NCBI GenBank assembly: GCA_016806645.1 | Contig: JACSYO010001856.1 | Span: 2,771,001-2,835,000, forward strand | Origin: Ophiodon elongatus | Lineage: Eukaryota; Chordata; Actinopteri; Perciformes; Hexagrammidae | Length of the DNA: 64,000 bases | Reading direction: 5' to 3' | Shown here: one piece after another, positions 48,402 through 59,100 of the stretch | Layout: every line of letters begins with the position of its first letter | How positions within the stretch are numbered: position 1 is the first letter of the stretch | The notes under the pieces: model-generated | Seen by the model: the letters and a program-made list of their open reading frames with translations, nothing else | What the model was told of the DNA's origin: nothing | Databases searched by the model: none | Made by a program: the position numbers and the translations under genes

Positions 48402-48602
48402 CTAAGCCCGCTTTCACTGCGATAGGGGCTGGCTCTGCATGGCTCTCTTGGCTGCCGACTTTTGGGATCCCGCCCCTTGTCCCTTCTAGGTTGTTGAAGG
48501 AAAAGGATAACAGGATTAGGTCAGGGTTTCTGGGAAGCATCGATTGCCATATTCGGCAAGCTGGTAAAAAAAGAAGCCGCGACATGGGTCACTAGCTACG
48601 AG
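48402..48602 (+). other. Possible internal exon (splice signals only)
   Basis: The segment is bounded by an acceptor (GTGTTTCAG, ending 48401) and a strong donor (ACGAG, then GTGAGA, at 48602/48603). Its length of 201 bases is typical for an exon. All three frames contain stops: the best is open from 48404 but ends at 48595, seven bases before the donor. It would therefore be non-coding or a last coding piece. A spurious signal pair is possible. Confidence 0.2.
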
Positions 48603-48640
48603 GTGAGACGGGCTCGGCCTTTACCCTGTGTGAGGAAAGA

Positions 48641-48666
48641 TGTCACCTTGGCAGTGCAAGGTGACA
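48641..48666. repeat. Perfect 10-bp hairpin
   Basis: TGTCACCTTG (48641-48650), six-base loop, CAAGGTGACA (48657-48666). It lies 38 bp after the possible donor at 48602 and presents two AGGTGACA-type half-sites as an inverted repeat. No T-run follows. Confidence 0.85.
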
Positions 48667-48878
48667 AGACTTGGGAGACAGGGGAGAAGAGCTACTCACC
48701 ATCCTCTAAACCACACTCAGGGACCCTGACACTGCACCATCTGTGACACTACCCCCAGTCCCCTCAGGCTATGCTTATGCTCATCACAGAGATGCTGATA
48801 ACACTGGGTGTGACTAACATGCCATACAAATCTCCACATCCCAGGCACAGAGAGAAACAGAAAGAGGGGGACACACTT

Positions 48879-48879
<1 letters not shown>
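48667..48879. other. Unique non-coding DNA
   Basis: No feature recognised. Confidence 0.55.

Positions 48880-48907
<28 letters not shown>
48880..48907. repeat. (CA)14 microsatellite
   Basis: A pure 28-bp CA array. Confidence 0.97.
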
Positions 48908-48915
<8 letters not shown>

Positions 48916-49829
48916 TAGATATAGTCTACATGCACTATCATAACCAGTCGTCAGGAGGCAGGTTGCTCTCAGCTATAAGGGGCGTGTGGATGTGGGTCTA
49001 TGATGAGTGGGTGGACCCAGACGGGGTAATGACAGGGTAGGACTATGTATGTCGAGTTGTTTGTAATTAAATTTGAAACTGACAGTCCTTTCATACAAAT
49101 GTGCTGTGGGGGTGAAAGGTAAGTGGGAGAGGCCGAGAGCTTTGCAAAGCTGGATCTTAATGGGGCCAGAGTATCATATTTGTTACAGATCTCCAAGAGG
49201 GGAGAATTCAAAACCCTGCAACCCTGTCTACTTTAAGACTATGTGAGGGTTGTCCTTCTTTATCATGAAGAAGTGTTAATGATGTGTAAGGATAACATTT
49301 AATTATATAAATTATAAAATATAAAATATAAAATATAAAATATATTTCAATCAATTATTTTTGATGATAGAGCCAAGTAGATAGTTTGGCTTTTATTTCA
49401 AAAGGGTTTCAGATATGATCTGTGTGTGAGATGTGTCACTCCACAATGGAACTGAATTGATTTTTGTTAAAAAAAATAGAAAATATTTTTTTATAGAAGC
49501 TTTGAGCTTATGAGCTTTTTCCTAGTAGTTCTAGTAGTAACGTTAGTAGTTCTACGCGATCTGAGTGAACCGACCCTTCAACACATCAGAGTGTTGTTAC
49601 ATTTCTCAGGAAACATTGTGTCAACTCCAGACAGCCTCTGATGAGGACAGTGGACCACAGAGTGCATAATACAGCACACTGTCCTTTCTTCATAATTGTT
49701 GGCCTGGGGCTGTTATAAGAAAATGAGGGTGGAGCTCAGGAAATAACAGCTGACCCTCTCTGCTTTCCCCTTCCCGTTATATTCACTCACACTATACAGG
49801 CCTGTAATACCACACGGGACACACAAGCA

Positions 49830-49833
<4 letters not shown>
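48908..49833. other. Unique DNA with a heptamer repeat
   Basis: Four perfect tandem ATAAAAT heptamers at 49314-49341. TAGTAGTTCTA is duplicated at about 49523-49553. No gene. Confidence 0.6.

Positions 49834-49861
<28 letters not shown>
49834..49861. repeat. (TG)14 microsatellite
   Basis: A pure 28-bp TG array. Confidence 0.97.
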
Positions 49862-49862
<1 letters not shown>

Positions 49863-50109
49863 TTTACCTGACCACTACATACAGGAGGTTTTCTTGTGCC
49901 CCTGATCCTTGTTCACTAAACTGTCTGCACGACACACTGTAATGACCTCCCACCTCCGAAGCACACACATTCACAACAACACACAGACTGCCCTCCTGGT
50001 TGTGTTTCCCCTTCCTTAGCTTCAGAGCGGTTCCTCATTATGAAGACACAATGGGAAGCAGCAGCGTCTGCCTGGGCCAATAGCGCTAAGCATAAATAAT
50101 GCAAGGTCA
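49862..50109. other. Unique non-coding DNA
   Basis: Nothing recognised. Confidence 0.55.
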
Positions 50110-50600
50110 ATGTCTCTCCTCTCTCCTTTCTCTCCTTTTTCCCCAGGGGAGGGGGTGGGATCTAAAACTCTGACACACCAGCAGGTCTCTTTCAGCCCAT
50201 TTATAAGCTCTCTGTCCTCTCAACTTCCTCTCTTCTTCTTCTTCTCATCTCCCCTCTCTGCTTCTCACTTTTCTATCCATCTCCCCCGTCTCTTTGTTTA
50301 CCTTTTGCACCTTCTTGTCCTCCCTTCCCCTCTTATCATCTGCCCTCTGTCTCTCACTCTCTTATTCTCCATCCTTGTCCTCTTTCCTCCCCTTGTCCCT
50401 TTACCCCACCACTTCCCATATTCCCATTGTCTTCTCCTCATACACTCTTTCATCTTTACGCCTCCATTGCTACCTTTTCTCCTCCCACTTTCATTCACTT
50501 TCTTTTCACTTTATCTTCTTCTCCCTTCTCAAATACACCATATTTGCGTCACTCCAAATGTTTCTCTCTTTTGATTACTCTTTGCTCTCCTTGTTTTCAG
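50110..50600 (+). repeat. Long polypyrimidine tract ending in a 3' splice-like AG
   Basis: The plus strand is roughly 85 percent C/T over 50200-50600, with a shorter CT tract at 50110-50145 before a purine patch. The tract closes with TTGTTTTCAG (50591-50600), a textbook acceptor. The 154- and 127-codon Leu/Ser/Pro frames over it are compositional. Any exon after 50600 would start in an Arg/Gly-rich purine tract, so coding use is unlikely. Confidence 0.8.
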
Positions 50601-50613
50601 AGAAGTACATCTT

Positions 50614-50668
50614 GGAAAGTGGAGGGGAAGGAGGGGAGACGAGGAGGAGGGGGGTGGGTGAAAACAAG
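50614..50668 (+). repeat. Polypurine tract
   Basis: An almost pure A/G stretch of about 55 bp with several G runs, immediately after the polypyrimidine tract. The two could pair within one strand or form a triplex. Confidence 0.85.
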
Positions 50669-51182
50669 GCTCCCTAGAGCCAGAGGGACAGCTTATCCTT
50701 ATCAGTCTTCAACCTGCTTATTAGATCCTCCAGGACACGCCACGCTCTTCACTTAAACAACACCTCCTACCCCCTCCTCCATCTCTCTCTCCTCTCTATT
50801 CTTTCTTTCTCCCTCCATCTAAGGCTTTTAATACTGCATCTCACAGCAGAGCTGGAGGAGTGGGAGGTTTAGTCACATAGATAGGAGGTGAAAATGGGAC
50901 CTTGGCCTGGAACTGTGCTGTCACATTGTTTGAGTATTGTTTATAAAATCAGAGTCTTGAAGTGAACGGTGTGAAACTCTAGCTATTATCATAGCAATCC
51001 GTTTGAGTCATTGCAACGCTATCACAGGTCTACCTCTTTCACTTAGTGGCTCTATCTGCCTCACAATGTGCGGTGCCTGTGTGGGTGTTTATAGGATGGA
51101 GAGTTGGAGGGGAAAAAGATGAAGGAAAAGTCAGTGCGTGGTCTCCAAGAAGTCATTTTCTTCTTCTTCTCCCGCACCGCAG
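50669..51182. other. Unique DNA with a second CT-rich patch
   Basis: CT-rich at 50762-50820. A short pyrimidine tract (51156-51175) precedes the AG at 51181-51182. Confidence 0.5.
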
Positions 51183-51407
51183 GTCAAAGACAGTCAGGCC
51201 AGGAAGCCCCATCCTGCCCCTGAACCATCTGCCGTGCCCCAGGAGCTGCCAGGATGTACCCCCACGGAGCCTGTGAGGCAGCAGCCCTGCTTATCCCCTC
51301 CCACCCACCCTGCATCCAGCACCCAGCACCCAGTCGCAGGAGGAAGCAGCCTGTCAGAGGGGATCTGTGTTTTAGAAAGGCAAAGACCGGAAAGCTCTCT
51401 ATACTGA
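51183..51407 (+). other. Possible exon-like segment, Pro/Ser/Gln-rich frame
   Basis: After a polypyrimidine tract and CACCGCAG acceptor (ending 51182), one frame stays open for 74 codons to a TAA/TGA-type stop ending at 51407. The peptide is rich in Pro, Ser and Gln, like a disordered tail, and matches no family I recognise. The opposite strand is also open (51184-51594), which suggests GC-rich composition rather than selection. Either a terminal exon or chance. Confidence 0.15.
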
Positions 51408-52680
51408 ATTTGAACTTCACATGCTCACACAAGGAAAAAAACACAGTGCAGATCCACAAGCACAAACATCTGATTTGTCCTGGAAACAGATATCTGGAGA
51501 TATTGTAATGATGGTTACCCCAGTGAGCATCTGTGCTCAGCAGATGAATGACAAAGGTAATTTTTGCACCAAATTCAAGGCCAAGTGAGAGCACTGCTTA
51601 TCTGGATATGTGTGTGGGTCCATGCCATCCAGAGGCAAGAATAGATGAGAGGCACATGGCGAGTGTCTCGTGGAGTAACTGTAGGCCAGCCCTAATGCTG
51701 CCTGCCCTCAAACCCATAGAGACTTAGTTGAATGCCAGACCTCCATGTGGAGTCTTAAGATAGACCCACTCGGGCAGCAACAGCACAGAGTATCATATCT
51801 CTAAGATCCTTACCAAAGACAAGACCCCAACAAAGCACCCTTGCAGAGATTTACACCAGCCACTCAAAGTAGAGGGGCCTGACTGTGGACATACACTTGC
51901 ACGCCATCCGATTAGTCAACATCCATCATATCCTGACGAGGGGGACTCCCTCTGAAAATAAATGTATATTTAAGAGCCTCACTGTGAGGAAGGGGGTGTG
52001 TGGGATCTTGTTACGCCAGCCACTCCAGAGGCTAAAATTAATGGCTCTTAGGCCGTCACTGGAGTGACACCCAAGCCCTCGGAGAACTATCAGCAAGCAA
52101 CAGTGGAGAATTCCACAGCTCGCCGCCACGTCCACACCAATTCTCACTGCCATGTCGAAGGCGTCTTAACAGCTGTCACTCACAGTGCAAGGCCTGATGG
52201 GAGGTATGGGCATCCACACATGCTAATTTGTGCTAACAATATAGCATCATTATTACCAAGTGGTTTTGACAGAATCTTTGTCATACAGCAACGATGCAAG
52301 ATAAAGACGGCAATGATGATAATCATTCATTATTATAATTATGCCCTTAGTCTGATCACTTAGAAGAAAAACATACTGAATGTGCAATGTGCTCCAACAA
52401 TTGCAGTTTCTGACAGAACTATTTTCAAAGCAGACAGGACAGCTTAAATATTTCTATTTTATTTTTTTTTATTTTTAACAATACCTTTTAATACACAGAA
52501 GTCTCTACACAATCTTTTGTGTCCCCACACAAGCCAGCAGTGTGTTGGGAAGTACAGGTTGACTATGGGTCCTTCGTGGAAACATGGTCTGGTGGGATTT
52601 CACTCTATTGATCACAAAGGAACCACACCCCAAGGTGAGCCAAGATAACACTTAGATTCAATAGCCCCCCCACCTCCCCC
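51408..52680. other. Unique non-coding DNA, enhancer-like at 51880-52190
   Basis: The 51880-52190 part is repeat-free with CTAAAATTAATGG and GATTAGTCAAC cores. A T9-type A/T stretch lies near 52455-52480. No gene. Confidence 0.45.
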
Positions 52681-52697
52681 ACACACACACACACACA
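52681..52697. repeat. (AC)8 microsatellite
   Basis: Short AC array preceded by C-rich sequence and followed by TATATAT, then TAGCTCTCTC-type near-tandem units to about 52745. Confidence 0.93.
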
Positions 52698-53703
52698 AAA
52701 TATATATCTAATGTCTCTCTGTAGCTCTCTCTATAGCTCTCTCTTTTGCTCACACACACATTCACACACACGCTCATGCCTCTGTGCAATAGACTCACAC
52801 CATCAGATAGTGTTAAATGAGGAACTAATGGCAGCTGACAGGAGACAGACCAATTAAACCTCATCAATTCCTGCCTTCCCTCTCTGAGCTGCCAGCAAAC
52901 ACCCCAATCAACAACTTGATCAGTCAGAAGGTGACACTGTAACGAAATGGCCACACCAAATCACCTAACAACAGTGGCAGACGTATAGCCCGCCCTCTGC
53001 CTGTTCAGGAGGGGGCTTCATCCTGTGTCTGTTAATGAACCTGGTCGTATGCGTCTTCTAGGTCCACTGGTCAGTTGAGTCTTGAGTGGACTAGCTTTTA
53101 GGGGTGCAAATTAATAAATAATGTCCTATTCTGAAAACTATATTTAGTAATTACATAAAAATATTCAACAAATATCTGAATCTAAAAATATCCCCAAAAT
53201 GCAATCTGACAAACAGCCCCATTATTATAGCATGTTGATAGTGATCCTCCAAATCCAATGGCAGAAAGCTGTTTTACCACTTGACAAGCCCTTCATTTGG
53301 AGCATAACTGTGCCCTAACTCCTTGGTAGATGTGCATCTACATGTGTAGCAGTGCTGCAAGGGGAGAAGTTTAGGTCCCTTCCCTACCTCATAGTATTTT
53401 AGTGTACTGTTCACTGTTTTTGGTGTCCGTTAAGAGTTAAACTAGACTACCTGAATTGTATTTTATCTACATACCTGTACTAACATCTTCACATCTGAAT
53501 GCCAGCTTCACTGGCAAGAAGAACGAATTACTTTTTAATAATACATTTTAATAATGAAGTTAGTCTAATTCATGGACAGAATTGTGTGGCTGTTTGTCTC
53601 ACATCATGTGTTTCTAAAATCCAAACATACCAAGAGGATATAGCATGTTTTTTAGCATAATTAATTTTTCATCCTGCAACACAAATTTAATCCTTAAGCA
53701 AAA
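52698..53703. other. Unique non-coding DNA
   Basis: AT-rich near 53110-53220. No feature recognised. Confidence 0.55.
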
Positions 53704-53726
53704 ACACACACACACACACACACACA
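53704..53726. repeat. (AC)11 microsatellite
   Basis: A pure 23-bp AC array. Confidence 0.96.
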
Positions 53727-56446
53727 AACAGATCCTACTGTACACCAAACTGTGTTTGATGACCCCAATCGTGACGAATGGGCCTCCAAAGGACAATAAA
53801 TTTGGATCTTTTGATCACAACATATGGGCTTCTAGCTGTCACAACTTTGGCCACAAAAGTGAGCACCAGATACATCCACAGCCCCTTGAGGTGTATCCGG
53901 CATATTTCTCCTCCCGCATTGGAAATCAATGAGCAGCAAATTATTTATGGGAAATATACGCTGTGTTGAATTACTGTCGCTGGAGACCATGGGGATTTAT
54001 ACAGGAGCCTGACCACACAAATCATGCATAGCCAGCACCTGCAAAGTGACAGGTGACTCACTCTGAGGCGCAGCAGATATAGATGTATGAGTCTGTGTGT
54101 GCTTGTCTGTGTATATAGAAATTCAACTTCCATTTATAACTTAATTTCCTCTCCAAGGTCTAAACAATAACAAGAAAAACTTGAGCAAACTCTTTTACAA
54201 TAGCCCTTTGTTTTACATAAACTCTCCTGTGGCCACTGCAGTTCCCTGAAAGATGTGTTATCTTCCTCTGTTGACCCACTTAGGCCACTGTTGATATATG
54301 TATTGATTGTATCTGCTGTGGCTGTCACAACAGAGGGTCACGATAAGAAGGGATGGAATTGGCCAAGGTAGCACATACAGTATCCTAGCTTGGAAATTAA
54401 TACATAAGATGAACAGCACTTCACTTACATGTTGATAAAGTTGGAATCAGGTCAGTGAAAACTTTCTTTTAGAGTGTGTTTACAGGGTAACAATAGGCAG
54501 AAATACAGATACAGAAACCATATTATAAACTGTCCGATGTTAGGTCAGAACATGAGTCTATTTGTGATAGCCAAAGGTTAAGACAGGCAAGAGCATGGGC
54601 CAAAGGGCAAAGAGGCCTGCACAAGATTTACGACTGGCAAGGTGGAGGGCGCAGGATGCCCTGCTCCCTGTGATCACAGCTTCCGTGTTGTTGTCCTTTT
54701 GTTCCCCCTGTTGGGATGCTTCCACTCCACAGGCCAAAGTTGACAGATACATATACTTTCCCCTTCTCCTTTCAGCTAGCTCCCACCCACCCCCTACCTT
54801 GCTTGGAACTACATTTATCATGTTCTCACATTATAAATCACTCCGGCTAAAGTGGGTCTGATAACTGTAGCATCACTGTCAAATGGCTGCTCCCCTAATC
54901 TGCCTTCAGACAGCCCCACAGGCCGTCAGACCACCATGAATGTCCGCACTCTCCCTTAACAGGGTACCACCGGGATACGGCAGGAACATTTGCGTGGCTA
55001 CTACTCCGGCTTTTAGCATAACTTGCTCACAGATTTGACAGTCACGTCACACAGAAAAATATGAACAGAGAGCCCTGAAAGGCCCCACAGGCCCCTGACA
55101 GGGTGTTACATTGTCAAAACAGAGTTTCAGCCGCTACACAATCATCATTTCCAATTTCCTTCAGTCAGTCAAGATTGAAGAGAAACTGTGGAAACACAAC
55201 AATTACCCTTCCCATTGTGGGAAATCTGTGTGACAAGCACATGGATATGTTTGTTTAAACCTGCCTGGAAAATCAACGTTTCTTCAACTTGAGTTGCGAA
55301 AGGAAAAGGATATTTTGACATTACTTCACTAATTTACAGTGGACTGTTGTCAGGGTGACTGCAAAATAATCTAATAATAAATATGGTACTGAAAGCTTTG
55401 CAGCTTGCAATATTGAAAGTATATCTATGTGTTGACTGAGTATGAAGCTCTTATTCTGTACTATTTCGTTTAGTTTAATGGATAGATTAGCAGGTTTTAC
55501 GCCCTTAAATGTAAAAATAATAAATGCATCCCTTGTGGCTACAACAAACCACAATACTAAAATGTACAGATATAAAAATAGTAAGGGAGCAAGTGTTGTC
55601 GTTTATGTGAATTATGACTGTAAAGATCACTGGCTGAAGCCTTGACTACACAAACAGGATGTGTCATGGAGGACACATGGGGGTCTTCCAGCATGGGGAG
55701 CTTCCCCCTCACAGCTTCTGTAGGCAGATTTATCATCCAGAGGTTAAGGGTGGGACACCGGCAGAGGAGAGGGAGCTTCAGTGTGGGAGGGGGGGGCGGG
55801 CTACGAGCAAGCAAGTTTGCTTATACGTGTTTTCTTTTCTTCCCTTTGAAAAACAAGGGGGGGTTTGATGGTTGCTTACCGTGGGCCTAAGTCCATAAAG
55901 CTGTGAGGAGAGAGCCGCAGCCACATGTCTGAGGAGTAATGCGATCCCAAGGGGCTGACTGCTGTTAACTTTTATTACTGTAAATACTCTCTTTTTGCTT
56001 CTGTCCTGTCTCACACAACCCATGGCTACTTTTATGTGCGGCTTGTGTTTGATTAACCTCCGCGATACACTCAAGGCCCATTTGTACGCACGCAAGTTTA
56101 GACATAAACTGGCACAAAATGCACTGCCGTAAAGTAGGTATAAGCCTGCAGACAGACAGACATAAATATGGAGTCAGCAAAGGTTACCAAAACAGGAGTC
56201 CTGTATCAACAAAGTTCCGTTTGTTTCATTGCTAATGCAGATACCTGTGATGTAAAAGTCTATACAGAGCAGACTGGGACAGAATAAGGTGCATGCTTAA
56301 TCACTTGTCATACACAGTACACAAGAATAAACATGCACATGCAACCACACTGAAAATAAAAGCCAATCACTAATTCAACGTACAACACAAGAAGCTCCTG
56401 GAAGTTTATTTATGGGGAGTCTGTTTTGATAGCAGGAGATGTGCAT
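53727..56446. other. Unique non-coding DNA
   Basis: A 9-G-rich patch lies near 55787-55799, an AGAC run at 56147-56161, and a minus-strand donor-like GTAAGC near 55876. Opposing 87- and 88-codon frames at 54558-54861 are compositional. No gene. Confidence 0.5.
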
Positions 56447-56470
56447 ACAGACAGACAGTCAGACAGACAG
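56447..56470. repeat. (ACAG)n microsatellite
   Basis: Six ACAG-type units with one T substitution. Confidence 0.93.
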
Positions 56471-57340
56471 GGCTGTGTGGGGGAGATCAGTGAGGTAGAG
56501 AGCCCTGATTGATAAACTCCCTATCTGGCTATTTACGATCTGGCTGCAGAAGAGGCAGGCTTCGCCAGACAGAAAAGCAATTAATCTGCAAACGAGCTGG
56601 GGAACAGCCGGCCTGAGCATTGGAGCCTCCTACCAGCGTCGCTCTGGAGGGGAGATAAGGCTGCAGACGGCTATTTATTGTACATTTTAATTAAGTGCTT
56701 GTTAACGCTAGTTATCTTAACAGTCACAAAATTACCGTTGTAATGCATTTAGTTTGAGGAAAAATGGAGAGGGCTGGAGCACTTTATGAAAGCTGGCACA
56801 GCTTGCCTTCATTTGAAATCACAGGATAAATTCAGAGGAGGCGGATGCCACAATGATCTAAGCTCAGGCACTAATGGTTATTTAATATGGCCATCAGCGG
56901 TCCCAAGTCCCCAGCATACGGCACTCGCACAATAGCCTCCAAACCCTCTTTAACACTTATTTGAGATGACAGGAAAAATGAAACCGTTTGTGCTTTCAAT
57001 GGAAAAGCAATCATTGGTACATTATACTCCGCTTGCCCTATCATGCTAATGCCGGGTAAAAATGTCACCAAATGTATTTAAAGGGCTGATGGAGTGTTGC
57101 CGTTTGATTCCTGCTGCCTGGCTGATTAATAAAAACCTTCAATTTGTATGTAAATGCAACCTGGGGCCCATATCATCTGCACACCTGCACCTGGAGAAAA
57201 ATAATAAACTCAAGTTTAATGTGGCAATTATGAGAGTTTATGGGGATTGTGGGGAAGAGGGCGGCAGAGGAGAGGCTGGCTTGATGAGAGGGCTCTCAGA
57301 GGGGGAGTGTTCCGACCCGGACCAGCCCGCTACAGGAATG
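56471..57340. promoter_or_regulatory. Candidate conserved non-coding element with POU-type motifs
   Basis: Repeat-free for over 800 bp. Contains the palindrome TTAATTAA (56687-56694), octamer-like ATGCTAAT (57043-57050) and ATGTAAAT (57148-57155), and GATTAATAAA near 57124. No frame above 94 codons. ATGCTAAT recurs in the block at 59.0 kb. Enhancer role is inferred. Confidence 0.4.
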
Positions 57341-58094
57341 ACTTGATGCACAAATATAACCCCAGATCGCAGAGCTTACCACAACATGCACACCCCCGCA
57401 ACACAGGTTGGTAGTAGGGATGGAGTCAGTTCAACGATGTTTTGTTAAAAACAAGTATTGTTTGGTTTGCAATATTATTGGACAGTTACAAACTTAAATT
57501 GCTAAGCATTTATATGGAATAATACTTTTGATATTTTCTCTTGTTCCTTTAAATTTGCTGCTCAGTTCTGTACACAATACCCTCATGGTTCTGTCTGTGA
57601 AGTACTTGCATTGTGCTCTTGTCAACAGAATTATCACCATGTCCCAACGTTTAGCATTTAAAAGAAACATGCGTGGGCCTATTATCATTCAGCATGTAAA
57701 TGGTATTGACCTTACGTCAAGCTGGCCAAACCCACTCTACCCTTGGTAATTGATTTGTGTATTGTGTTGTGCTTTTCTTTTCTTTTACGTTATGCATTCT
57801 CAGCCTCACACCCTACTTCCTCCAAGAACAAAGTAAGAGAGTATTGACTAAATGTGAGAGGAGTAAAGATTACAGAGCAAAGATTAAAGGTGGGTACTGT
57901 TGACTGAGCTTGCTGGGGTGGCAGCATGCAGCTTTCACCCACACACTGGGGCTTTGAAGCCAGCTCTGTCCTCTCTCCTTCACTGGACTCAGCACTAACG
58001 TGTCTCACCTTGCCCACTGTAACCTGTCAGGATCAGCACTCCTCAAGCTGGAAGACAGAGGAGAGGAGAGGACCTGCTGAATATTTTGACACAA
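57341..58094. other. Unique non-coding DNA
   Basis: A short TTTTC run near 57773-57786. No feature recognised. Confidence 0.55.
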
Positions 58095-58150
58095 CCCCCC
58101 CCCCCCCCCCCCCACTCCCCCTCTACACACACACACACACACACACACAC
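58095..58150. repeat. Poly(C)19 plus (AC)13
   Basis: Nineteen consecutive C (58095-58113), a C/T linker, then AC repeats from 58125 to 58150. The minus strand is a G homopolymer. Proline-rich translation is an artefact. Confidence 0.97.
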
Positions 58151-58839
58151 CTTTGTTTCAGACAATTCAACAGAGATTGGACCAAAACAACAACAGTAGT
58201 GTATTCACAAACTGATGCAACTATCTGTCAGACAGCGAAAGAAACGGACAAAAGGGACTCAAAGGATGTGCAAGGACTCTCCAGCCTATTAAAAAATGAA
58301 CATCTATTAAATGCCCTTTCCATAGATGTTTCATAAGTGCATTACACAAACCCAGGTTTGGGCGCCCCAGCTTTGCAGTAACCTCACTACTATTGAAGAT
58401 GATACAACCGCACACAGCACACAGCACTCACAGGAAAGTGACAAAGACCATGCAAAAAAAGAAAGAAGGTAAATACAGTGATTTGGAAGAGTGTCAAAAA
58501 CTTCTGTGGTCTGTATTATGTGGGTGAGTAGACTGAAGCGATGCAGTGAGACGGTGATAATAGTTATCTGCCGAGATGATCTGCTCGGGCATGATAATAG
58601 TGCTACAGTGGTGCGCCTGTGAATCAGTACCTTGATAGAGCAGAAGATGTGGGCTCTTCTCTCAACTCGGTGTAGAAAAAAAAAATCCCCACCTGCCTAA
58701 TGGCTTTAGACAGCAGCCATTCGGCCCTGCTAATCTTTCGTCTCTCTGAAAATAACTTTTTGTGCTGTATGAAGATTGGATTTTACAGATCACAACGGCA
58801 AGGCAATGCATTCACTCAGCTGTACTTCTCATGAGAAAC
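58151..58839. other. Unique non-coding DNA
   Basis: An A10 run near 58676-58685. Nothing else recognised. Confidence 0.55.
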
Positions 58840-59100
58840 GTATCGTGATCTCTAATAATATTCTGTATACGGCTTCAGCCAAGCGCTACCTTTAAATGCG
58901 ATGCCGTATTAATATTAATATTTATGGACTGTGGAGGAGCGCAAGCCGTCTGAGGGTACGGGCAGAACAAACTTCCATTAATTCCTATGGAGGGGAAAGT
59001 CCAAATTAATTCCTATTCACATTTTAATGCCTTTATGCTAATGTCGGTTCAGAGGGAAAGGACGGTGAACCCACAGGAGGAGGAGGGTTAAAGTTGACTT
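58840..59100. promoter_or_regulatory. Candidate enhancer with duplicated homeodomain motif
   Basis: ATTAATTCCTAT occurs twice, exactly, at 58977-58988 and 59005-59016 (28 bp apart). A 7-bp inverted repeat ATACGGC / GCCGTAT (58867-58873, 58903-58909) leads into TTAATATTAATATTTATG. ATGCTAAT lies at 59035-59042. There is no simple repeat and no frame. Motif density in 200 bp is high; function is inferred. Confidence 0.4.

Noticed and set aside
50110..50677. 154- and 127-codon plus-strand frames
   Set aside because: Both lie inside the polypyrimidine tract, where T/C-rich codons avoid stops. Leu, Ser and Pro dominate with no sequence complexity.
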